Part shown: positions 1 to 5,787 of the stretch, one piece after another
Layout: each line of letters begins with the position of its first letter
Position numbering within the stretch: the stretch's first letter is position 1
Assembly (NCBI GenBank): GCA_018813405.1
Contig: JAHJBW010000092.1
Coordinates: forward strand, 1-6,134
Direction of reading: 5' to 3'
Length of the DNA: 6,134 nt
From: Candidatus Margulisiibacteriota bacterium
GTDB taxonomy: Bacteria; Margulisbacteria; WOR-1; XYC2-FULL-46-14; JAHJBW01
Notes under the pieces: generated by a model
The model's input: the letters and a program-made list of their open reading frames with translations, nothing else
The model's database searches: none
What the model was told of the DNA's origin: nothing
Position numbers and translations under genes: made by a program

Positions 1-1070
1 GCGGTCTGATGCCATAAATATTCAATGCCGATCCCCTTTAGAAAAATACCCCGCACGATCACAAGATAGTATCTTACCGGTATAAGGTAGGTGATGATCT
101 GGACCGGAAGGGGCATATTGGCTATTGGAAAGACGAATCCGGACAATATTATGGATGGGATCAGCACAAAAAGCGCGGTCATGAGAGACTGTTGTTCATT
201 TTGGGAGATGGTTGAAATAAACACGCCCAGTCCCAGCCCGGAAAGGGCAAAAGCTCCGGAAAGCACGAACAGAAGTAAAAAGCTGCCATGCAAGGGCACC
301 CTGAACCACAGGGTAGTAAGCAGGGTGATGATAACCACATCGACCATGGTGACGATAGCGTAGGGTATGATCTTGCTGAAAATTATTTCCCAGCGTTTTA
401 GGGGAGTGACCATCAATTGTTCCAGGGTCCCAGTGGCCCTTTCTTTTACGATCGAAAAAGCGGTCAACAGCATGCTCTGAATGGTCAGGATAAGGGCCAG
501 TATGGCCGGCACCATATAATAGGTACTTTTTAGCTCGGGGTTGTAGAATATCCTTATCTGCGGGTTGAGCAGTAAAAGATCGTTTCTTTTGATGCCGTAA
601 GTGGCCAGTTTGCTGGCCAGGTTATCAAAGGTCTGGTCAAAGGTTATCTGGTTAATGTAGCCTGAAGCTACCGTGGCCACGGTAGAATTTGAACCGTCTA
701 TTATGGCCAGCAGATCGGCCGTTTGGGAGTTGTTCTGTTTGGCCTCGAAATTCCTGGGAATGTTGAGGGCGAATTTTGCCTGCCCGGAATCAAGCTGTTC
801 CTTGAGTTCGTCCAGGCTGGAGACATATTTTTTTATCTTGAAATAGCCCGAATTGCTTATACTTTCGACATATGCCCGGCTGGCCCGGGTCATGTCCTGG
901 TCGTAGACCGCGGTGGATATATTCTTTATGTCGGTCGAAGCGGTATAGCCGAAAAGCATTATTTGTACGGCCGGGGCGATCAGGGCTATGTAAATCATCC
1001 TGGGATCGCGAAAGAACTGCCGGAATTCTTTTCGTATCAGGTGAAATATCCTTTTGTCAAAAAATGTCAT
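1..1070 (-). CDS. ABC-2 type permease, second of two (YbhR-like), C-terminus cut by window edge
   Basis: An uninterrupted frame of 356 codons runs from the ATG at 1070 (MTFFDKRIFHLIRKEFRQFF) to the left edge, so perhaps the last 15-20 residues are missing when compared with its 378-residue paralogue. Visible parts: a cytoplasmic start with FFRDPRM, span 1 around residues 26-44 (ending FGYTASTDIKN), a periplasmic domain beginning STAVYDQD, the YNPE motif before span 2, the coupling loop KERATGTLEQLMVTPLKRWE, four further hydrophobic segments, and the conserved end RGIFLKGIGIEYLW. The periplasmic domain is recognisably similar to that of the first permease (NSGYF, LNIP, DGSN at matching places), so these are diverged paralogues forming the export pore together. 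It is preceded by AGAGGA and coupled through TGATG. No membrane-domain residue looks damaged. Confidence 0.94.
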   Translation of the reverse strand, partial: MTFFDKRIFHLIRKEFRQFFRDPRMIYIALIAPAVQIMLFGYTASTDIKNISTAVYDQDMTRASRAYVESISNSGYFKIKKYVSSLDELKEQLDSGQAKFALNIPRNFEAKQNNSQTADLLAIIDGSNSTVATVASGYINQITFDQTFDNLASKLATYGIKRNDLLLLNPQIRIFYNPELKSTYYMVPAILALILTIQSMLLTAFSIVKERATGTLEQLMVTPLKRWEIIFSKIIPYAIVTMVDVVIITLLTTLWFRVPLHGSFLLLFVLSGAFALSGLGLGVFISTISQNEQQSLMTALFVLIPSIILSGFVFPIANMPLPVQIITYLIPVRYYLVIVRGIFLKGIGIEYLWHQT

Positions 1071-2206
1071 CAACTGATCCTCTTTTTAAAACGGCTGGCT
1101 GCCGCCAGTATTATTATCAGGCTGAAAAGTGAGAGCATTACGATATCACCCCACAGGAACTTTATCCCGACACCCTTGAGGAATATCCCCCTTAATATCA
1201 CCAGAAAATAACGGGCGGGGATAAAATAGGTCAAGAAGCGCAGTAAGATTGGCATATTTTCGATGGGAAAGATAAAATCGGACATGAGGGTAGTGGGCAG
1301 CATGGTCAGCAGTAGTGCCGTGAACATGGCTTCCTGGCTGCTTTTGGCAACAGTGGATATGAAAAGGCCTACCCCCAGAGCGCCCATCAAGAAAATGACG
1401 GAACAAAAGAGAAGAAGAAGGAAATTTCCGGCAAAAGGGACCTTAAAGATCAGGGTTCCGATGGCCGTGACCAGCAAAACATCCAGAAAACCCGCCAGCA
1501 CATAAGGCGCCAGTTTGCCGATCATGAGCTCGTGCGGTCTGATGGGGCTTACGGCCAGGCTTTCCATGGTCCCTCGCTCCTTTTCGCCGACAATGGAAAG
1601 AGAGGTCAGGGTCCCGGACATCATCATCAGGATAAGGCAGATCAGCCCGGGTATATAGAAATTGAGGCTTCGCATGCTGGGGTTGTACCAGACGCGAGTG
1701 ATAAGCTTGATGGAAGGCTTAAGGTTGACCCATTTTCCAGTTTTTCTGACAATGAACTTTGGGATAAGGACTTGTGAATAGCTTTCGGTTATGGAAGAGA
1801 TGTAGCTTAAGGCACTGTTGGCGATGTTGGGATCGGAGCCGTCCACCAGGATCTGGATATCAGCAGGTCTTGAATTGATGACATCCTTTGAAAAGTTGGG
1901 CGGAATATTCAATATGACCAGTGCCTGTCCGCCGTCCAGCAGTTTCTCGAAATTGTCGTTGGAGCTAAGGTAATCAGTCAGGGTAAAATATCCGGAATTG
2001 GTGAAACGGGTGATCAATTCCCTGCTTTCGGCGGATTTGTCCTGATCGAAAACGGCGGTCTTGATGTCTTTGACATCAAAGCTTACCGCGTATCCAAAAA
2101 TGATGAGCAGGAATACTGGCAGGCCGATGATGAGCGCCAGCTGGCGTTTGTCGCGCAGCAGGTGAGTGAACTCTTTATAAAATATCGCTTTAATCCTGCG
2201 CAGCAT
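1070..2206 (-). CDS. ABC-2 type permease, first of two (YbhS-like)
   Basis: The 378-residue inner membrane subunit has the standard ABC-2 layout. A cytoplasmic amphipathic start (RIKAIFYKEFTHLLRDKR) precedes membrane span 1 (about 23-42). A large periplasmic domain follows (about 44-180, with FDQDKSAESRELITRF, a substrate- or adaptor-contact region), ending at the YNPS motif (174-177). Five more spans lie between about 185 and 372. Between spans 2 and 3 sits the cytoplasmic loop EKERGTMESLAVSPIRPHEL (208-227), the coupling element that touches the ATPases. The length is typical of YbhS/YbhR proteins. The gene starts 17 bases inside the second ATPase and ends in TGATG, sharing one base with the next gene. 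It is clearly paralogous to that gene's product (for example RGIFLKGVGIKFLW against RGIFLKGIGIEYLW), so the membrane unit is probably a heterodimer. Confidence 0.95.
   Translation of the reverse strand: MLRRIKAIFYKEFTHLLRDKRQLALIIGLPVFLLIIFGYAVSFDVKDIKTAVFDQDKSAESRELITRFTNSGYFTLTDYLSSNDNFEKLLDGGQALVILNIPPNFSKDVINSRPADIQILVDGSDPNIANSALSYISSITESYSQVLIPKFIVRKTGKWVNLKPSIKLITRVWYNPSMRSLNFYIPGLICLILMMMSGTLTSLSIVGEKERGTMESLAVSPIRPHELMIGKLAPYVLAGFLDVLLVTAIGTLIFKVPFAGNFLLLLFCSVIFLMGALGVGLFISTVAKSSQEAMFTALLLTMLPTTLMSDFIFPIENMPILLRFLTYFIPARYFLVILRGIFLKGVGIKFLWGDIVMLSLFSLIIILAAASRFKKRIS
1078..1083 (-). promoter_or_regulatory. Shine-Dalgarno site of the second permease
   Basis: AGAGGA on the minus strand lies 7 bases before the ATG at 1070, within the last codons of the first permease gene. 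With the TGATG stop/start overlap it fixes the start of the second permease. Confidence 0.7.
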
Positions 2207-2948
2207 GTTTCTTTTTCTCTTCCTTTAATATCAGATCGATGAAAGCGTCTTCCAGGTCTTTGCTTTGGGCCATCTTTATTATGCCCTCGGGACTGTCTAA
2301 AGCTATCAAATTGCCGTCATAGATAAGGCTGATGCGGTCGCATTGATTGACCTCGTCCATGTAATGGCTGGTGACCAGGATAGTGGTCCCGGACGCGGAC
2401 AGGCCTTTTATAATGTCCCAGAATTTCCTTCGTGAAATGGGATCGACTCCGGCGGTCGGCTCGTCCAGGAAAACAATTTCAGGCTTGTGAATAATAGCGC
2501 ATTCAAGCGCCAGCCTTTGTTTGATGCCGGGCGGCAGGGCCAAAGGCAGGTCTTTTTTTCTCTCTTCGAGTTCCGTCATCTTAAGCAGGTCTTCTTTTCT
2601 TTTCTGCCTGACATTGAGCGGGATCTGGTAGAGGCCTGCGTAAAGATCGATGTTTTCTTCGACGGTAAGGTCATTGTAGAGCGAGAACTTTTGTGACATG
2701 TATCCAATCCTTTTTTTTACCTCTTCGCTCTGTTTTGAGATGTCAAAACCGGCCACTGTGGCGCTGCCCGAGGAGGGGTCCAGGATGGAACATAGCATTC
2801 TAATGGTAGTGGTCTTTCCGGCGCCGTTGGGACCAAGAAAGCCAAATATTTCTCCCTTTTCAATGTCAAAAGAAATATTATTTACGGCAGTAAAACTGCC
2901 GAACTTCTTGGTCAAGTCCTTTACCACTATCGAATAATTGTCATTCAT
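2190..2948 (-). CDS. ABC transporter ATPase, second of two (equivalent to the C-terminal half of YbhF)
   Basis: I chose the ATG at 2948 (252 residues, MNDNYSIVVKDL) because it gives the standard N-terminus of the fold and the same ATGAATGA overlap with the upstream gene as at the adaptor/ATPase junction; an in-frame ATG at 2981 would add 11 residues and deepen the overlap to 41 bases. Motifs: Walker A GPNGAGKT (39-46), Q-loop Q86, signature region LPPGIKQ (138-144) in place of LSGGxxQ, Walker B IVFLDEP (158-164), D-loop GVDP (167-170) and switch histidine H195 in TSHYMDE. The signature is degenerate, whereas the switch histidine is normal, the reverse of its partner. LPxGxKQR signatures are known in second halves of YbhF-like proteins. 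The charged tail (KEEKKKHAAQD) ends in TAA, 17 bases inside the first permease gene. It is probably the heterodimer partner of the upstream ATPase. Confidence 0.95.
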   Translation of the reverse strand: MNDNYSIVVKDLTKKFGSFTAVNNISFDIEKGEIFGFLGPNGAGKTTTIRMLCSILDPSSGSATVAGFDISKQSEEVKKRIGYMSQKFSLYNDLTVEENIDLYAGLYQIPLNVRQKRKEDLLKMTELEERKKDLPLALPPGIKQRLALECAIIHKPEIVFLDEPTAGVDPISRRKFWDIIKGLSASGTTILVTSHYMDEVNQCDRISLIYDGNLIALDSPEGIIKMAQSKDLEDAFIDLILKEEKKKHAAQD

Positions 2949-3672
2949 AGCCTTTACTTTCGATAATCTTGAAAAAAGCATCTTCCACGGAATTTGAACC
3001 GGTCGAACGCTTGATATTGTCAGGTGTGTCGACGGCCTGTATCTTGCCCCGGTGCATCAGGGCAATGGTGTGGCATTTTTCAGCCTCGTCCATGTAGGGC
3101 GTGGTAACGAAGATGGTTATGTCGGGTATCTGGTTCAATATTTTCCAAAAATCCCGGCGCGAAAGTGGATCGACCCCGGTGGTTGGCTCATCAAGAAAAA
3201 GCAGATGGGGCCGGTGGATAAGAGTGGCGGCCAGTGCCAGCTTTTGTTTCATGCCGCCCGATAATTGGGCCGCAAGGCGTTGGCGGAACGGCGTTAGGCG
3301 GGTGAATTCCAGCAATTCATTCTTTCTTTTCTCCATTTCCCTGGCATCTACGCCGTAAAGTTCGGCACGGAAGTTGATATTCTCTTCGACCGACAGGTCA
3401 AGATACTGGCTGAAGAGCTGTGACATATAGCCGATACGGTCACGGACCTGTTCGGCGTCCTTATCGATATCCAGTCCCAGTACCGTGGCCGAACCCGAAG
3501 TTTTACCTATAACAGTGCAGAGCAGGCGGATGAGGGTGGTCTTGCCGGCCCCGTCGGGACCGACCAGACCAAAAATAGTGTTCTTTTGTACGGTAAGATC
3601 GACGGCATCAACGGCTTTTACTTTGTCAAAGGCTTTGGACAACTGCCGGGTGCTTATTGCGGCTTCATTCAT
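2941..3672 (-). CDS. ABC transporter ATPase, first of two (equivalent to the N-terminal half of YbhF)
   Basis: This 243-residue cytoplasmic ATPase powers the exporter. Motifs in order: Walker A GPDGAGKT (38-45), Q-loop Q85 in YMSQ, signature LSGGMKQ (137-143), Walker B LLFLDEP (157-163) with catalytic E162, and D-loop GVDP (166-169). The switch position, where a histidine is expected, reads TTPYMDEAE, so P192 replaces it. N-terminal halves of YbhF-type tandem ATPases are, to my recollection, also unusual here. Its sequence aligns along its full length with the next gene's product (YMSQ-FS, VEENI, LYG, PLSRRDFW versus PISRRKFW), so the two are paralogues and probably pair as a heterodimer. The ATG at 3672 overlaps the adaptor stop by eight bases (ATGAATGA); no strong ribosome site is visible, suggesting translational coupling. 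The most likely partners are the two ABC-2 permeases downstream. Confidence 0.95.
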   Translation of the reverse strand: MNEAAISTRQLSKAFDKVKAVDAVDLTVQKNTIFGLVGPDGAGKTTLIRLLCTVIGKTSGSATVLGLDIDKDAEQVRDRIGYMSQLFSQYLDLSVEENINFRAELYGVDAREMEKRKNELLEFTRLTPFRQRLAAQLSGGMKQKLALAATLIHRPHLLFLDEPTTGVDPLSRRDFWKILNQIPDITIFVTTPYMDEAEKCHTIALMHRGKIQAVDTPDNIKRSTGSNSVEDAFFKIIESKGYE

Positions 3673-4459
3673 GGTTCCAGAGGATGAGGGCGTCGGCGGG
3701 CATGCCCGGTTTAAGTTTGCCTTCGGGATTTAACAGCACTATCTTTATGCCAAACACCTGCGTGACCCGCTCTTCCTTGGTTTGAATGTTCTTTGGAGTG
3801 AATTCAGCCTTATCGGCAATGTAGGAGACCTCTCCGAGAAATTTTTCTCCTGGATAGGAATCCACATAAACCTCGGCTTTTTGGCCAAGCCTGACCTTGC
3901 CGATCTGGTTTTCCGGTATGTAGATAGTGATCTTCATTTCATCAAGGTTGGCAACCGTTACAATAGGCGAGCCGGGCATGGCAAGTTCGCCCTGTTCGAT
4001 GGCCTTAACCAGGACCGTGCCGTCTATGGGGGAGGTGATACTGGTGTTCTTTAGCTGAATGGCCGCTAGATCAAGGGTGGCCCTGGCTGCTTCCATTGCC
4101 GAGCGGGCAGAATCATGCTGCTGAGCGCTGATGCTTTTGTCTTTGTAAAGCTCGGCGGCGCGTCCGTAATCGCTTTTGGCAAGGTCGTACTGTGCCTGGG
4201 CGCGTTTCAGATCGGCCTGGTATGGAGCAGGATCGATCAGAGCGACAATTTCTCCGGCCTTAACCGTACTGCCTTCATTAATATTTAATTTGATCACATT
4301 ACCCGAGACCTCACTGCTCAAGGCAACTTCGGTGGCTTCGATGGTGCCTGAAGCCAGCAGTTCGTCATTTTTTGGCCTTAGCAGGTACCACAGTCCGCCG
4401 GCCAGCACCGCGATCAGGACCAAAAACATCACCGCGGTTTTAAAATGATTGTTCTTCAC
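3665..4459 (-). CDS. HlyD-family periplasmic adaptor (YbhG-like membrane fusion protein)
   Basis: The 264-residue adaptor links the inner membrane ABC-2 permeases to the TolC-type channel. Residues 9-27 form the single N-terminal membrane anchor. Residues 38-77 are the first half of the lipoyl domain (SGTIEATEVALSSEVSGNV, then GSTVKAGEIVALIDP). A helical hairpin spans about 80-137, with helices of only about 27 residues around SISAQQHDSAR. The second lipoyl half (TSPIDGTVLVKAIEQGE) and the beta-barrel domain (about 172-232) follow, and the protein ends with the family-typical KLKPGMPADALI. The start is GTG at 4459, four bases inside the channel gene (GTGA), preceded by a purine-rich AAAGGGGGTAAGGA stretch; it begins just before the membrane anchor, so the protein looks complete, though shorter than E. 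coli YbhG. It could equally be called EmrA- or YhiI-like; the gene order favours the YbhG type. Confidence 0.93.
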   Translation of the reverse strand: MKNNHFKTAVMFLVLIAVLAGGLWYLLRPKNDELLASGTIEATEVALSSEVSGNVIKLNINEGSTVKAGEIVALIDPAPYQADLKRAQAQYDLAKSDYGRAAELYKDKSISAQQHDSARSAMEAARATLDLAAIQLKNTSITSPIDGTVLVKAIEQGELAMPGSPIVTVANLDEMKITIYIPENQIGKVRLGQKAEVYVDSYPGEKFLGEVSYIADKAEFTPKNIQTKEERVTQVFGIKIVLLNPEGKLKPGMPADALILWNHE

Positions 4460-5544
4460 AGATCCTTACCCCCTTTGAGGTCAAATATCTCAAGTCCCGT
4501 GACCCTGTTGATCTTTGCCTTGGAGGTGATGATACCGAAAATTGCGTCAAGATTGTCAATGCTGGCCTGGGTTAAGGCTACCTGCGCGTCCATTACCTCC
4601 AGATTGGTCCCAAGGCCTGAGGTGAACCTGACCTCGGATACTTTTAAGTTTTCCTGTGCCAGCTCAACCGCTTTTTGGGTACTGGCCAGGGTTTCAAGCG
4701 CGGACTTGAGATCAAAAAAGGTGTTGCGGACCTCCAGGGCGATGGTATTGTAAAGAGACCTTTCCTGCTCATTTTGCTCTTCCAGCCTGGCGCGCGCTTC
4801 TTTCAGCTTGCCGCGACGCGGGGCTTCAAGCAGTGACCAGCTGCCGGAAACTATTGCTGTCCAAGAGTGGCTGTCGCTGGTAAAAGATGGATATACCGAC
4901 ATCTGTTCGCCATATGTGCCTACCAGCGCCAGGCTGGGGAAATAGTCGCTTCGCGCGATATTCACCGATTCCGCCGCGATCTCTTTGCCAAACAAAAATT
5001 GTTTCCAATCAGGACGGTTCTCATAAGCATACCCGAGAAGAATGCTGTATTCGGGTATTTGTTCGTATTTGATGGTGAATTCCGTTTCGGAAAGAGGGAT
5101 CTCTTCGAAAAGGTCTTTGCCAAGGGAATTGTTAAAATTATTCTTGGCGATTAGCACGGAATTTTTGGCTTTGGTCAGGCTAACTTCAGCCTGGGCCTTT
5201 GAGACTTCGGCCCTTAGGACATCTGCCCTGGTTGATGTTCCTGCCTTGAGCATTGCGTTGACCTGGTTGAGGTGTTCCTGGGCGATATCAAACGATTGCT
5301 GTGCCAGCTCCTGAAACTTTTCAGCCTGGATCACTCCAAAATACGCGACCGTGACATTGTAGGAAACGTTTTGCATAGCACTTTTAAGCTGTTCCTGTGC
5401 GACAGAAAATCCTTTTTGTGAGGAGCGCAGGCCGGAGAACAGCTTCCCCCCTGTGTATATGGGCTGGCTGAGAGATAGCTGGTAGTTGCTTATGGTGAGA
5501 GTATCGTTGACGCCAAGGGTAAAGGTTTGCGGCCCAAAGCCCAT
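4456..5544 (-). CDS. TolC-family outer membrane efflux protein, main body (downstream of the premature stop)
   Basis: The first available ATG after the break is at 5544, giving 362 residues; the frame itself is open from 5571, adding AQPYEVEVN. The content is the classic two-repeat outer membrane efflux fold: first barrel strands ending LSLSQPIYTGGKL, long helices with VAYFGVIQAEKFQELAQQ and the GTSTRADVLRAEV segment, then a second repeat with YENRPDWKQ, the strand-turn YFPSLALVGTYG, WSLLEAPRRGKLKEA and a last helical pair containing RFTSGLGTNLEVMDAQVAL. In the outer membrane three copies would make the exit duct for the ABC exporter encoded next. The WSL(F)DGG turn expected before the last helices is replaced by LLEAP. 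If translated from 5544 the product lacks a signal peptide and the first helices, so it should not reach the envelope; only a weak GAGG lies 11 bases upstream. The stop TGA overlaps the next start as GTGA. Confidence 0.87.
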   Translation of the reverse strand: MGFGPQTFTLGVNDTLTISNYQLSLSQPIYTGGKLFSGLRSSQKGFSVAQEQLKSAMQNVSYNVTVAYFGVIQAEKFQELAQQSFDIAQEHLNQVNAMLKAGTSTRADVLRAEVSKAQAEVSLTKAKNSVLIAKNNFNNSLGKDLFEEIPLSETEFTIKYEQIPEYSILLGYAYENRPDWKQFLFGKEIAAESVNIARSDYFPSLALVGTYGEQMSVYPSFTSDSHSWTAIVSGSWSLLEAPRRGKLKEARARLEEQNEQERSLYNTIALEVRNTFFDLKSALETLASTQKAVELAQENLKVSEVRFTSGLGTNLEVMDAQVALTQASIDNLDAIFGIITSKAKINRVTGLEIFDLKGGKDL

Positions 5545-5571
5545 GTTTACTTCAACCTCATAAGGCTGGGC

Positions 5572-5574
5572 TCA
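5572..5574 (-). other. In-frame TGA interrupting the TolC-like gene at codon 72
   Basis: The codons around it read AGT TCC TGA GCC CAG CCT. Upstream and downstream frames are identical, with no shift and no lost sequence, so one substitution explains the break; a sense codon one change away (for example CGA, GGA or TGG) would restore a protein of about 443 residues, normal for the family. TGA is the regular stop of the corrinoid, channel, adaptor, first ATPase and first permease genes, so code reassignment is unlikely. A 5-bp stem (GCCCA with TGGGC, starting immediately after the TGA and enclosing about 23 bases) is visible, but it lacks clear features of a bacterial SECIS element. Confidence 0.9.
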
Positions 5575-5787
5575 GGAACTGCCCAGTGAAGATTCAGCTT
5601 TTAAGACAGGGAAGAACCCTCCAACGGATTGCTGTACGACCGCGCCGGCCGCTTCCAGGTTTTTTCTGGCGGCCTGGATGTCGGGATTGTTCTTTTCTGC
5701 CAGGTCAATGCTTTCGCGTAATGTTATTGCCAGGGTGGGTGAGATCAAAAGTGCGGAAACCAGAATGGAAATGAAAACCCTTCTCAT
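5572..5787 (-). CDS. TolC-family outer membrane efflux protein, N-terminal fragment ending at a premature TGA
   Basis: This 71-residue reading frame is the front of a TolC/OEP-type channel. Residues 1-20 are a Sec signal peptide: a basic MRR start, a hydrophobic core, and a likely cut after TLA. Then comes ITLRESIDLAEKNNPDIQ, the typical opening helix of the outer membrane efflux family (residues of the form LxxAxxxNPxI). The following helix leads to GGFFPVLKAESSLGSS, the approach to the first beta-barrel strand. A TGA at 5572-5574 ends the frame, but the same frame continues open to 4456 with the rest of the channel, so this is half of one broken gene and not a small protein. The start is supported by an AAGGAGG site. 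Alone the fragment cannot form a channel. A sequencing error, a true nonsense mutation or readthrough remain possible. Confidence 0.85.
   Translation of the reverse strand: MRRVFISILVSALLISPTLAITLRESIDLAEKNNPDIQAARKNLEAAGAVVQQSVGGFFPVLKAESSLGSS

Noticed and set aside
91..363. A 90-codon plus-strand open frame near the left edge
   Set aside because: It is antisense to the second permease, which has a continuous, motif-bearing frame through this stretch.
723..1211. A 162-codon open frame on the plus strand
   Set aside because: It lies wholly opposite the two permease genes, has no recognisable domain, and the minus-strand frames there carry clear ABC-2 motifs. It is a shadow.
2949..2981. The ATG at 2981 as the start of the second ATPase
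   Set aside because: It would add MLFSRLSKVKA, which fits no part of the ABC fold, and make a 41-base overlap. The ATG at 2948 gives a standard N-terminus and a junction identical to the preceding one.
5535..5571. A SECIS element after the in-frame TGA
   Set aside because: A 5-bp stem can be drawn, but the enclosed loop is about 23 bases with only a weak inner CCT/AGG pairing and no clear bulged U and GU loop arrangement. No selenoprotein of this family is known to me. It is kept only as a minor alternative in the finding.
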